Positions 47,411 through 59,252 of a stretch of DNA of 64,000 bases are shown piece after piece. Source of the DNA: Pegoplata infirma (Eukaryota; Arthropoda; Insecta; Diptera; Anthomyiidae). The notes under the pieces are model-generated. The model was not told where the DNA came from. It searched no databases and saw nothing but the letters and a program-made list of their open reading frames with translations. Numbering within the stretch: the first letter of the stretch is position 1; the number at the start of each line of letters is the position of its first letter. The stretch is taken from assembly GCA_963921195.1 (NCBI GenBank), contig OY992538.1, positions 6,534,330 through 6,598,329 of the forward strand. Reading direction: 5' to 3'. Made by a program: the position numbers and the translations under genes.

Positions 47411-49237
47411 CACCCACTGATGCAAATTATTATTCAAATTAAGTTTACCCGTTATTTTACGTTTAGCGAAACTCCTACTATACAACGGTAATGAATTCCA
47501 TTCATTAGTGACATAAAGCGTTTTTCTATCAGTGTAGTTCAGCTTTTTATCAAATTTCCCCGAAAAAAACAATTTTATCAAAAGGTTCCTTCATTTATGG
47601 TCCGTTTGGGATATTTGAATTCCGAAGTCGGATCTTTCAGACATCAAAACTTAAATTTGGAATATTGACATTCTTTAAAACTAAACATTTAAAATTCTTT
47701 GAAATTATGAATTTGAAATATCTGTGGATGTTACAAACTGACTAAACTTGTTTATATTTCCATGCTTCCTTCGATAGAGCACATAAACATTTGTTGTTTT
47801 TTCTGATTAAATCTCAACGACTTAAAGTATGCTTCAATTTTTTTTTTTTAATTTCGTAAAAACCTAAGTATGCAATACATATTCCTTTTATTAAATTCCT
47901 CCTAAAACTATGTTGCACAAACTATTTGAAGTTTACTGACGATAGGTACTTCTTCCCCGTAAAAAAAAAAAAAGTTTTTGCAATTTCTTTGTACAACAAC
48001 ACTCGTTTTTCTTTTACTCCAAAACATTTATATGGCTAAAATGTATGAAGGTGGTTTTTTACTCTCGTGCTCATAAAATCATTGCCTTACTCAATATTAT
48101 ATGCTACAGTTGCTGGCTTCTATGGCAGAATATCAAAATGTTTCATTTGAGTTGATGTAGAACCGGGAACGCGTTCGGAGGTCCTCTCGCAGCGATAAAA
48201 AAAAACGTTGCAATCATTAAATTCCCAAATAAATAAATTTAAACAAGAGTTAACTAACACACCAACAAACGCATACAGAAAAAAGTCATAAAAAAAACAA
48301 CATAAAAAATTTTAGAAGAAAAAAAAATGTTTAACTCGCATTGAAGTAGAAAAAGAAAAAAGTTTTTAAAAAAATTCCATTAGTTTTCAATTGTTTAAAT
48401 AAATAATAAAATACACACATACACAAATGGTGCCTTTCAAGATTGGCCTATAAAATAAACGCATATTGTCATAATTTTTAACAAAAAATATTAGTGAGAT
48501 AAAAAAAAGAAAATATATATTTCTTGAAATCTCGGCTCAACGCAGCAAAAAAAAAAAAAATACTCAGCCAAAAAAATTAGAACAAAAAAAAATAAATACA
48601 ACTCTATGCAACGCTGCTCTACATACAAAAAATTTTGAAATGAAATTCGTAAAAACGAAATTATCAAGAAAAAATTTGTATATATAAACGAAGTTTTCTT
48701 CTTTTTGTATAATGACCTCAAAATAAATTCTAAAATTTAAAGCATAACTCTAGGTGTCTGTTTAAAATAAAAAATAAAGTCTACATTTAAGTGTTATAAA
48801 AATAAAGCATACTTTAAGGAGTTTATCATTAAATAACAAGAAAAATTTCCTAAATATTTTAAAAAAAAAACAATATTATGATATTTTATTCGTCTTTTAT
48901 ATATTTTTTTGAGAAAACTATTGAGTGCACTCTATATTAAATTTAATTTAACCTTTGCTATGTGTCTGTGTATATGTTTGGTTATTTGAGAAAAACGTTT
49001 ACTCTAATCGAAATCAATTTTTATTCCAATCGGTTTAACACAGATTTTGTTGTACTAACCAACACCATCTAAAAAAAAAAAACACACAGAACGAGGTAGA
49101 AAAAAAATTGTTGCAACACAATTTTCTTTTATACGCACGCATACACTCACAATACTCAAAAACAACCACACTGACCGGCCAGTGACTGACATCATCATCA
49201 TCACCACCATCAACATCTTTATCATTGGATTTTCAAA
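47411..49237 (+). other. Low-copy region upstream of tungus exon 1
   Basis: No TE termini were recognised. A-rich runs are frequent, and 48130-48200 has higher GC. The final 150 bp (acacac/atcatcatc, cacacacaga) is plausible 5' untranslated or promoter sequence, but no TATA box or initiator can be assigned with confidence. Confidence 0.35.
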
Positions 49238-49296
49238 ATGACCACAGATCTGTTATTTCCTAAAATTGCGGATTGTTCATATGTTTCCTGTTATTG
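49238..49296 (+). CDS. tun: N-terminal glutamine amidohydrolase (tungus/NTAQ1), coding exon 1 only
   Basis: The ATG lies in a fly-type context (CAAAATG). The 19 full codons read MTTDLLFPKIADCSYVSCY, followed by TG and a strong donor (TG/GTAAGTG). From memory this is nearly identical to the start of Drosophila Tungus, and VSCYC resembles the conserved start of animal NTAQ1 proteins. The enzyme deamidates N-terminal Gln to Glu in the Arg/N-degron pathway; the fly gene is linked to long-term memory. The split codon TG|Y would encode the Cys recognised as the active-site nucleophile in NTAQ1, so the intron cuts through the catalytic codon. No continuation (Glu-Glu-Asn-x-Trp-Lys) was found by eye between 49300 and 64000. 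Either intron 1 exceeds 14.7 kb or the copy is truncated. Recognition rests on 19 residues plus the splice site. Confidence 0.75.
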
Positions 49297-49501
49297 GTAA
49301 GTGAATTAAAAATTTAATTAATTTTTTTTTTAAAAACCATTTATGGTAAAAAGTAGTAGATATATTTTTAAAATGAAATGGTGAAAAATACAATTGTATT
49401 TTAAAATGTAGATTTATTTTAATGTAATTTTAGATAAGTTAGATTTAAGGTAGATTAAAATTGAATCAAATACAAAAAATAAAAGCACAGAGGGTCTAAC
49501 A

Positions 49502-49621
49502 CAGCGGTGCCCAAAAAGAGATTTTTTTTTGTTTTTTACGCTCTCTGTTGTTAGTTTCGTTGTCGTTCATATTGTGTGTGTGTGTCTTCGTTGATCTTTA
49601 ACAAGTGTTTGGGCACCATTG
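49502..49621. mobile_element. 120-bp hAT-like MITE, CAGCGGTGCCCAAA ends, perfect 8-bp TSD
   Basis: Starts CAGCGGTGCCCAAAAAGA and ends GTTTGGGCACCATTG. GTCTAACA flanks it on both sides (49494-49501, 49622-49629). Same family as 32985-33114, opposite orientation, including the shared interior ttgttagttt and gatctttaacaagtg. Confidence 0.9.
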
Positions 49622-50159
49622 GTCTAACATAATAATAATATGACATTTACCTAAATTGGACTTAAAATTTGAGTTCCAAAAAAAATGTGTTTGAAAAAGA
49701 CCATCTATTACCCGGGTTTCAGTAGAAAGGTCTTATGAGAGGCGCGGATCCAGCTTTTGTGTTTGGGGGAGGGGGGGGGTTTGTTTTGACGATCGTGATC
49801 TTACTACGATGCTACAATTTTTGTCTTCTAATTCGCAATGGAAGTAGAGTCGAATATGTATTAATATTTTAGTTTAAACATAAACGATTTATCATTTAAA
49901 TCCCCTTTGCTACTTGTAGTATAGGGTTTTTATATTTGCTAAATAATCTTGACAATGGAACCTGACCAATTCTGAAACACGTGTCGATTAAGTCTTGCAA
50001 AAATTACCAACAACAATAAATTTAAAACAGAAAAATAATTTTTTTGAAATATCATGAAATATGAGAATATCATAGTTTTAATTAGTAAAGGAAATAATGA
50101 CTTCGGGCTAGAATAAACCTACTCAAAATATTATGTAAAAAATTTGTCTAAAAAAAATC

Positions 50160-50545
50160 CAAATTTATCATTCGTATAAAAAACTTCTTAGGTTTTTTTT
50201 ATAGAAAAATTCGCACAATCTAAAAATCCGAGATATTTTCTCTACAGAAAAAGTATTAGATTTCGAAACGTTCTTTTCTATAGAGATCTATTCTGAAACA
50301 CTTTTTTTTTTTATAGAAATCTACCTGAGATTATAAATTTTTTTTTTTAGAGTATCAAATTTTGAGACATTTTTCCTATAGAAAAGGTTACAGATTCCGA
50401 GATATTTTTTACAAAGTAAAAGTCTCAGATTTTGAGACATTTTTTTTTTTTTTTTGCAAATGTGTTAGATTCTGAAACATTTTTGTAAAACAAAACGTCT
50501 CAGATTCTGAGAAATTTTTAATATAGAAGAAGTATTAAAACCCGA
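50160..50545 (+). repeat. ~58-bp degenerate tandem repeat (cagattctgagacattttt)
   Basis: Six to seven copies of (a)gattytgagacatttttt followed by a tatagaaaa-type spacer. Units are clearly diverged, so this is an old array within the putative tungus intron. Confidence 0.7.
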
Positions 50546-50729
50546 TTATTTTGTATATTTTTGAATTAATCTATTCAAATAAATTAAAGCGAAAAAAATC
50601 TGGTATGTTGCAAATTTGTAATTCGACAGTTAAAGAAAATAAGAAAATTTTTAATCAAAACATTGATTGACTCATTTAAATTTTGTTGATCAATAGATTT
50701 AATTGGAAATTGTTAGCCAATGGCCCTTA

Positions 50730-51824
50730 CCACAAGAAAACAAAAAGTCTATTTTAACAAAACGTCGCTGCGCCTAAAAATGGAGTCATGTGTAGTTTTT
50801 TAATTTTTTTTTATTGCATCTTTATGATCCCCTATTGGTCAAACGTTTACTCACTAAACCGTTTTTTGATATCTTGATTGGTTCAAAAGTTAGTAAAAGT
50901 AGCTATGTGTTCGTCATACTAAAAATGGTCTGAAAAGGAGTTATGTGTTAAGCTACACGTAACTTTTTTTGATAAAAAAGCAACAGAACGGGACAAAATG
51001 GACCACTTTTTTAGTAATATGAGGTTCACACATAGAATCCAAGTATTTTGAATGAATTTGTCAAAATTTTTTTGGAAAATAATTGCAAATTTTCATCCTG
51101 TTATCTAAATCCTAAATGACGGGTAATCAAGCCTTGTGAAAGCAATTAAATTATTTGACGGCAGAAAATTTTAGTATCTGAAGTACAGCATCTTTCGCGG
51201 ATGTCAATTTATGTCAAAGCTCTTGAATAGTTACAAGAAAAAACAAAAAATCAGCACCAGTTTTGCGAAAGATCTGTTGTTCGGAGTTTAGTGAAGAGCT
51301 TTTTAATATCAAAATTTTAAGGACCTTATCTAACTAATGTCGCTTTAAACAACCAACAAACTTTATTTAGTCTTTCTTCCTCTCGCAAAGAAATTAACAA
51401 TAAGAATTGTTTCATTAGCAAAAGGAGTTATGTGTAAAAAATATTTCCATTTATTTAAATTTTGTTCCAAAAAGTACTTAAAAAAGGAGTTATGTGTATG
51501 TTTTTTGAAAATGTCTGCACCACTGGAAAACCGTTAAATGTTTTATAATTTTTTTGTAGTATGTGGGTAGCATATCGGTAAAAGAATTTTTTATAGAACA
51601 AACTTTTAAAAAATATCTCGAAGGGATGAAAATAAACAGTTTTTTTGCTCTCCTGAACACTTGCCCAAAAACACATGACTCCATTTTTAGGCGCAGCGAC
51701 GAAAAGTTTTATTTTAAATTTCAAATTTTCAATACATATTTTGAAAGTCGATTTTAAAAACAAAAACAATTTGTATGGAAATAAAATTAAAAGCCCATTT
51801 TAAATTTATTTTATTTTCTTGTGG
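50730..51824. mobile_element. 1.1-kb TIR element, CCACAAGAAAAYAAAA ends, TA duplication
   Basis: Terminal CCACAAGAAAA plus a second inverted block cgtcgctgcgcctaaaaatg gagtcatgtg at both sides. TA flanks the ends. The words aaaggagttatgtgt recur inside (50936, 51422, 51484). The minus-strand frame 51769-51455 looks coding at first but is built on these repeats. No transposase motif is recognised. Confidence 0.65.
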
Positions 51825-51905
51825 TAAAGCTGAATAATTTTTTGTGTGTATATACCAAATGAAAGGTCTTTGTTAAAAATTGGGAAAATATTTACTTTTT
51901 TAACA

Positions 51906-52240
51906 CATGTAAGCGCGATTTAGGTCTCAATTTTTAATCAATTGACTTGAAATTTAAAACTTAAGCCTCCTTTGGCCCAAGAACGAAGCCTATTGAAATT
52001 TAAAAAATCGGTTCATATTTAGACCTAGCCCCAATACAAAGGTCCTCTTTAGTTTTGGCTCAAATGACTATAATAACCGTGGTATAACAGGTTTCTTTTC
52101 GAAATTTGGCAGGTAAACGTGTTTTGTCTTCACAAATCACAATTCTGAATCAGACTTCAACCGTAAATAGAGAAATGAATTTTAAAAAATATTCTTTCTT
52201 TCTGAAATTTACAAATTTCGGTCAAATTGAAGCGAAATTG
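51906..52240 (+). repeat. Internal fragment of the 4448-5680 type DINE-like element
   Basis: caattgacttgaaatttaaa, acgaagcctattgaaatt, and aatgactataataaccgt follow the order found at 5070-5290. No ends are preserved. Confidence 0.5.
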
Positions 52241-52569
52241 TCGATATACCGATTACTAGCTTTTTAGGCGAAAATCAGATTGAAAATTGTATATAGAATT
52301 AATAAAGCATTTAATTCCCTTCAATTTTGAATTAAAATTAATAAATTACACCGATTTGGTCCTAAGATATTTTAATTTAAGTGAAACATCTTTTTTAAAA
52401 GTTAAAATTTTGAAAAGCTACCAATATCTCGAAAGCCGTTCTACTTTTGAACTTTTGGACTTCATTTTCAAATTCAGCAAATTCACATGAAAAATAAATC
52501 CAAAATGTCGTGTAGTGTGATGATTTTTTAACACAATGATACAAAATCGAACTTTCCAAATCGGAATTG

Positions 52570-53069
52570 GATGAAACCAAAAACAAATGAAAGTTGACCT
52601 TTTACATAACAAAACCCTCAAAATCCTTTTTAGTTCAGTACAAGATTTTTTTACACCCATTTGAAGTTGGTGCTTTTAAAGCATTTAAAGTTTCGGTATA
52701 CTAAATATTTCCTACTTTAGGGGCCCATGGTGGTGTCCTTATTGGTTGAGGTTAAAGCTAAAGCTCGAAATTACTTTAGCTATAACCGGTATGAATTTTG
52801 CTGCAATCGATCCAGTACCTAATTACAGAATAGCCAAACTATTAAAAATAAACCACTGTGTACCGTTGCATATGATTGTTGTTTAAAGGCAATTACAAAA
52901 TTAAGCATACGCCACTTATACAGTTTTCAAGTAATTATTTTTATAATTATAATAAAAGTTCACCAACTTCAAATGGGTGTAAACAAAATCTAGCACTGAA
53001 CTAAAAAAAAGCCTAGAAGGTTTCGTTGTGGAATATGTATGTCAACTTTCATTTGCTTTTGGTTTCATC
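52570..53069. mobile_element. 500-bp inverted-repeat element, GATGAAACCAAAARCAAATG ends
   Basis: The arms also share acacccatttgaagttggtg and ttttagttcagtrc. The centre (tagctataaccggtatgaat, aaataaaccactgtg) recurs in the copy that runs off the window end at 63541-63996. Confidence 0.7.
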
Positions 53070-54330
53070 ATCAAAAAATATTGCATGTGGTAAGCGGTAT
53101 GAAAAAATATTGCATGTGGGAAGTGGTAGGAAAAAGTAATGAGTTTTTTAGGTATGTTTGGTTATGTAGTACCTACATGGTAATGCATTACATAAAGCAT
53201 TACCATATTTAAGGTTTTCTGGAAAGCTTTCTATTGAGCTGACATTTTTTCTAAATTCACTTATAGCTTTTCTGAATCCTATGAAAATTCTTACTTTAGA
53301 ATTTTCACTCAAAGTGGTCCTTTCTAACAGCTTTAGTAATTAATATAGCAGTTTTATTTATTTTTTTGTTAACAAAAATTTTCATGTGTAGAACAGAGAT
53401 TGCGTTAATTGTTAAGCATCAAAATTAAACTAAACTTTCAAATGTGTATATAGTTTACCTTGAACTTTCACAAATATTATCCTACATCAAAGTCTTTCAT
53501 GCTAAAGGCATTAAAAAATATATATATTTATATTGTTGAATTTACATTAATTAAAAGATACAAATCAGTAAAAATAAAAAAATGTTTCCCTAACACACCA
53601 TTTCCAAAAACCCTCTTCAATCTGAAGTGTATCATATCTGCAAAGTTCATCAAATCAAATGCTACAAGTGAGTGCGTTTAAAAAATGTATTTGTTTATAA
53701 ATGAATATATTTTTTTTTTCTTTTTTTGGAAATGAAATCCTGATTTATAAGTAGATTAAACCAAAAAAAAAAACAAAAATGATTTCTTAAGAAGAAAAGC
53801 AGAACACAGCAAAACACATAGCAGCAGCGACAGGCGCTGCAGCGCCAGAATCCAGCGGATGGATGAACATTAAAAAAAATATAAAGGAAATTAAACAACA
53901 AAACCAACAAAAAAAGGAAGAAAAAACTGTCCAAATAACCATAACAGTATATAAAAATATAACAACGTGAATCGACATGAAAACACATACATAAGGGATA
54001 TAACTTTTAAAATTTTTTGGAAAATATCAAAATCGGCCCTACGCAGACTCTATAGCACAGTTTCGAAGAATAAAATTTTTTTCGAATGAATTCTCTAAAA
54101 TATTCATTCGATTTTGATAGTCACTGAATGCATTCGATTTTTTAAAATCTAATGAAAAGAAATCGAATGTATTGCATATTTTAGGATCGAATGAGACCAA
54201 ATTCATTAGAAATTCGTTAAAATTCCATTGGGGAATGCAATTATTAAAGTTTCATTAGGAACGACATATCAAATTAAGAAATGAAGTCCTTCGATACTCT
54301 GTCGTATAGAGCATGAAAAACTGTGATGCA
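53070..54330. other. Mostly low-copy AT-rich DNA
   Basis: A 28-bp direct duplication (aaaaaatattgcatgtgg) lies at 53068-53125. A GC-richer patch (53790-53870, agcagcagcgacaggcgctg) has no open frame with recognisable content. No gene is supported. Confidence 0.4.
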
Positions 54331-54837
54331 TAGGTTAGATTAGGTTCTAAGTGGCTGCTGACGTTTTACGTAACATAGACCCTGACCACGGGACTGTAAT
54401 ATGTTTCACTACTTGTCCCCGCCGTTAAACAAATTTGAGCTTCTTATGAAACTGATATTGAATTTTGACATCCGACAAATCCGAGAGATCTTGCAGCTCC
54501 CTATATCCCAATATCCCAGAAAATGCCGGGCAATGACAGATAGTGTTCGATAGTTTTCAAATCCTCCTTATCCATGCAACTCCGGCAAAAGTCATTTGAC
54601 GTCACATTTAGCCGCTCTGCGTTCTTTTCTATTAGAAAGTGTCGGATTTATCGGCATTTTGCCGATTTTTGCCTCAAAATTATCAAAGTACCGATTTGAC
54701 AATTTTTGGTCCAAAAAATCATATTTTTTGATCAACAAACACGGTCGCTTAAGTGCCGATAATGTCGATTTTTTTTTTGTAAATATGCCGATTTTTCATC
54801 GAAATCATCTGGCTTCCCTGCTCACACGTCCACACAG

Positions 54838-55522
54838 TAGACTTGCCACCTTTTGAAATTTCCAAAACGGGACACCACTAAAAAACATAAAAAAATTCCA
54901 AAAAAAATCGACGTCTCAAAATTTCTATGACGTCTCAAAATTTCTATGACGTCTCAAAATTGAGAAACTTTTGGTAAAGGACTTAGATTTAGGACATCAA
55001 CCTTTATTTATCAAATGTTACACTTTAACTCAAGTTGCACCGTTTTTCTGTAGCATCCAATCTTATTATCTCAAAAACCCCACTAATGATTTTTTCAAAT
55101 TGAGCTTAAAATGTTTGTACGGGTGCCAACTAACATAATCTGCAATAAAATGTCATATGCAGCGAACTTTTAGTTAAACTTGTTCTACCACACCGTGATC
55201 TGGTTGAAATTTGCAATACCTTTTTGTTCTATTTTTCCGATGCTCTTTTTCTGTTCATTTTCCTATGAAAAATTTAATAGTTTTAACATTTGTGCAATTT
55301 TATTGGAAAGAATATTAACTAAAATAATAAAAAAAATACCTCTACAAAAAATAACGGTCTGGTAAAATTTTAATTCATTTGAAAACTGACAAAAAAAATA
55401 AAAAATTCAAAATTTTCTCAAAACGGGACAAATGGCGTCCCGTTCAGGGTATCGCCGGGACACGGGACACTCCACTCTAAAACTGGTCTGTCCCGACGAA
55501 AACTGGACGGTTGGCAAGTCTA
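54838..55522. mobile_element. hAT-like element, TAGACTTGCCA ends, perfect 8-bp TSD
   Basis: A 685-bp element from TAGACTTGCCACC to TTGGCAAGTCTA, flanked by identical CCACACAG (54830-54837, 55523-55530). A 20-bp unit (caaaatttctatgacgtct) is tandemly repeated near 54915-54960. It landed at the left end of the 55526 MITE. No transposase. Confidence 0.85.
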
Positions 55523-55525
55523 CCA

Positions 55526-55749
55526 CACAGAGAAAACTGTTTAATTGTCAGCCGAATTTAGAGCCAACTGCATGATTTAATTACAACAAACGAAACTTTC
55601 GGTTGCTATTACCGAAATTTATTTGAACCAACAGAAGTTAAGTTTTATAAGCACATTTTGGTTATTGCAACCGAGAATTTCGGTTGTTGTTATTAAACCA
55701 TGCAGTTGGCGCTAAATTCGGCTGGCAAAACTAAACTGTTTTTTCTGTG
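55526..55749. mobile_element. 224-bp palindromic MITE, CACAGARAAAACWGTTTA ends, CA duplication
   Basis: Arms share cagccgaatttagmgccaac and tgcatg. CA lies at both sides. The empty site (cacgttcatccattt) is seen in LINE copy 2 at about 58408, which supports the 2-bp duplication. Confidence 0.75.
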
Positions 55750-56885
55750 CATCCATTTGCTCATGTCTAATTACTCTACGTCGGGAAACAAAGCCGTAGA
55801 TTTTTCTTGCAAATTTCTAGAGGCATACCAACACATTTCAATTCTGTTGGAACCTGTGAGGTAGTTCCTAGTCTTGCAAGCTCGTCGGCTTTGCAATTCC
55901 CTAGAATGTCTCTGTGCCCTGGGACCCATATGAGTCGTATGTCAAACTGCTGGGTCATCTCATTTAAAGACGTGCGGCAGTTAAGAGCAGATCTTGTTTT
56001 TAGAATTATTAACTCCAGGGACTTTACTGCGGCTTGACTGTCAGAATAGATGTTGACTGCAGTCGTCGATAATACATTGCAGCTCAACCAGTCAGCCACT
56101 TCCTCTATTGCCAGAATTTTTCAGTGGTAAACACTCTAATGATCCGGCAATCTTCGAGCCAGACTCAACCCGAATAGACTCCAAAGCCCACTTGTTCGTG
56201 CAGCCTCGATCCATCCGTGTTAAAATTTATTGTGGCTCCACTACCCGGAACTCCCCTCATCCAAGACATCATGGATAATATTAAAGTTGTAAAGTGGTGG
56301 TCAAAAGGGCTCATTAAAAGAGCCTACATTTTGTGGTCGCAATCGCTACTCTTCCATTACAGTGTGCTATTCAGTCAAATTGACGACGTAGCCGCATACT
56401 GCCTACCCAATATGTCCGATGGTATCAGTTGAAGGAGGATTTCTAATGCAGCCGTAGGTGTAGTACGAAGAGCACCAGTGATGCACATTGACGCCATTTG
56501 CTGTACCTTACTGATAAAGTCACGGTTCCCTCTTGTCTCTAAAGCAGGACACTAGGCAATGATTCCATACAGCAAAACTGGGCGCATCACACCAATTGAC
56601 GACTTTAGGGCTAACGCCCTATCATTTTCCAAAGACCCTTTTACAGAAACAAGCAATCGTTGATTTTTTCACCCGTTCCTCAATATTACGCCTGAAATTC
56701 AACTTCCTATCTAGAAACACTCCAAGGTATTTGGCTCCATCTGAGAAGGCAATTTTAGTGCCTTCCAGAAAAATGGAATCAAAAGCAGGAATCTTATTTT
56801 TCAATGTAAACAAGACAAACTCGGTTTTATTTGGATTAACTCTCAGACCACACTCTCTTGCCCATTTTAGAAAAAATATGAGTTT

Positions 56886-57186
56886 CTTCTTAATTTTGTT
56901 AATGGCTTAAAATTCATTCGTTAAATCAATCATTATTTTAATTGACTTTAAATAAAAAATTGATTAAATTTGTGATCAAAATCGAAAAAGTGATTTATTG
57001 AAATAAAAATCAATTAATCACCCACAATTTTATGATTGATATAACAATTTTCTTCATCGGAGGAGTTTCAATTAAAAAATTAATTGAAGTCGCTTTTTTG
57101 TTGATTGAAACTCGTTTTCAATTCTTTCTGTGTGATGTTTCAATATTTTTTTTTAATAGATTTTTCTACATTAATTTTAATATAAA
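56886..57186. other. AT-rich, no feature
   Basis: Short attaattgaa/ttcaattaa words recur. No gene or termini. Confidence 0.4.
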
Positions 57187-57341
57187 AACACCAAATTTTC
57201 TTTGGGTTCTTTGTAAAAAATGTCATTGGCCGACCAAATAGACCAATTATAATTGGTCTATTATAATTATAATTGGTCTATTTGGTCGGCCAAAGACATT
57301 TTTTACAAAGAACCCAAAGAGAATTGGGTGTTTTTATATTA
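57178..57341. repeat. Near-perfect 164-bp hairpin
   Basis: Arms of about 75 bp (aatataaaaacaccaaattt, ctttgggttctttgtaaaaa, ttggccgaccaaatagacca) meet around a small AT centre near 57258. Probably a palindromic MITE; no target duplication can be assigned because the flanks are also AT palindromic. Confidence 0.8.
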
Positions 57342-57986
57342 TTATTATTGGGAAGGAGGATGAACAGTGGGGTCGCGATAGACATTTTTTTAGTCAAAAT
57401 TTAAATATTTTTTTTTTTTTTGATTTTGAATTGTTTAAGATAAATAGGTTTATGCGGAAAGTTTTTGTTTCGAAATGACCCAAGAATAGTGGTTTCGGTA
57501 ACATATCATTATATCGAAATTTGATTATACCCCTAATATACATACATTCATACAAAAATATATCAAATATTGTAAACTAAACTCAATAAGGATAAAGACC
57601 AAAAAATCCCCCCAAAAAAAATTAATATAAAATACATTATTATGGACATCATCATGGTCATTATGCGTAACATCATTATTATGGTTAGGGAATAAGTACA
57701 AAAACAAACTGGAAATACAAAAACAAATCCCATAATCATCATCACTATCGTCATTATTAACATAATTTCTGTCAACATTAATAACAGTTACAATGAAGGA
57801 AGATATGCCAACTTATAATTCGCGATTTATATGAAATTGACAGTATAATGGTGAATAATATAATTTAAATTTTAACTACACTATTTACAGATATAATTCT
57901 AAAATGATCAATTGACAATTGTAATTCAAATGTTCTTATTGCAATTTGAAGATTCCATTTGTAACACGAAGATTGTATTTGACGGG
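57342..57986. other. AT-rich DNA with atcattatt-type repeats and minisatellite-like words
   Basis: 57620-57780 has loose atcat/taacat simple repeats. 57905-57975 has gatcaattgacaattgtaat-type words related to the 21-bp minisatellite. No gene. Confidence 0.4.
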
Positions 57987-59242
57987 CTTAGGTTAGGTTA
58001 GGTTGTAAGTGGCTGCTGACGTTTTACGTCAACACACGTATATTCTGAGGTCCATTGTGATACCACGGGACCGTAATAGGTTTCCCTACTAGTCCAATCG
58101 TTAAACCAGTTTGAGCTTCTTATGAAACTCCTTAGATATTGAATTTTGACATCCGACATATCAGAAAAAGATCGTACAGCTTCCTAGATCCCAGTGAAGC
58201 AAGTCTCTGACCAGAAAGTGCCGGGCAATGGCAAATAAAGTGTTCGATAGTTTCCAACTCCTCTTCATCCATGCAACTTCGGCAAAAGTAATTCGACGGC
58301 ACATTAACCCGCTTTGCGTGCTTCCCTATAAGACAGTGTCCGGTAATTATAGAAACCACCGTCGAAATATCTCCTCTTGGAAGCGATATCAGCTTACTTG
58401 TCTCACACGTTCATCCATTTGCCCATCTTTGATTAGTCTCCGTCGCAAAACAAAGCCGTAGGTTTTGCCTGCAAGTTTCTAGAGGCATACCAACACATTC
58501 TAATTCTGTTGGAACCTGTAAGGTAGTTCCTAGTCTTTCAAGCTCATCGGCTTTGCAATTCCCTGGAATGTCTCTGTGCCCTGGGACCCAAATGAGTCGT
58601 ATGTTAAACTGCTTGGCCATCTCATTTAAAGACGTGCGGCAGTTAAGGGCAGATCTTGTTTTCAGAAACATTGAATCCAGGGACTTGACCGCGGCTTGAC
58701 TGTCAGTATAGATGTTGACTGCGGTTGTAGACAAGACATTGCAGCTCAACCAGTCAGCCACTTATTTTATTGCCAGCATCTCTGGCTGGTAAACACTGCA
58801 ATGATCTGGCAATCTTCGAGCTAGGCTCAATCCAAGCTCTTCCGAATAGACTCCAAAGCCCACTTGTTCGTGCAGCCTCGATTCATCAGTATAAAAATTT
58901 ATGGTGGCTCCACTACCCGGAATGTCCCCCATCCAAGACTCCCTAGATGGTATCATAGTGGTAAAGTGGCGCTCAAAGATGCTCAACTAGGGAGAACAGT
59001 CCACATTTTGTGGTATTGTTATCTTCTTCAAGATCGCGCTATGGCCACAATCGTTGCTCCTCCATTGCACCGTGATATTAAGTCGAATTGCCGACGCAGC
59101 CGCATACTGCCTACCCAATATGTCCAATGGTATCAGATGAAGGAGGATTTCTAATGCAGCCGTAGGTGTAGTAAGAAGATCACCAGTAATGCACATCGAC
59201 GCCATTCTCTGTACCTTCGTGATAAAGACACAGTTCGACCTT
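57987..59242 (-). pseudogene. LINE copy 2, RNase H region, 5'-truncated with nonsense codon
   Basis: Minus strand: end of RT thumb (ITGDLLTTPTAALEILLHLI), linker (INFYTDESRLHEQVGFGVYS; first RNase H Asp), EMLAIK then a TAA at 58764-58762 where copies 1 and 3 have a Glu codon, then NIYTDSQAAVKSLD, VPGHRDIPGNCKADELE, and a CCHC knuckle CRSCMDEEELETIEHFICHC (58190-58270). The 3' end is a TAACC repeat (57987-58002). Protein coding is dead. Confidence 0.88.
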
Positions 59243-59252
59243 ATTTCTAATT

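Larger units (their letters stand above)
54331..56885 (-). pseudogene. RNase H-bearing non-LTR retrotransposon (LINE) copy 1, 5'-truncated
   Basis: Minus strand from the C-terminal part of reverse transcriptase (WARECGLRVNPNKTEFVLFT, then KYLGVFLDRKLNFR near 56730) through the thumb (TTPTAALEILL) to an RNase H domain (IYSDSQAAVKSLE; VPGHRD...CKADELA at about 55870-56060), a damaged CCHC segment, and a 3' end of TAACC-like repeats (54331-54345). Frameshifts and stops are present. RT followed by RNase H and a CCHC tail is typical of I/LOA-type LINEs; the clade is an inference. It is interrupted at 54648-54810 and 54838-55749. Confidence 0.85.

Noticed and set aside
47282..47581. 99-codon minus-strand frame
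   Set aside because: Its C-terminal third lies in a DINE-like remnant, and no family or splice sites are recognised.
51455..51769. 104-codon minus-strand frame in the 50730-51824 element
   Set aside because: It is built on the repeated cacataactcc/gagttatgtg words of the element and shows no DDE or DNA-binding motif.
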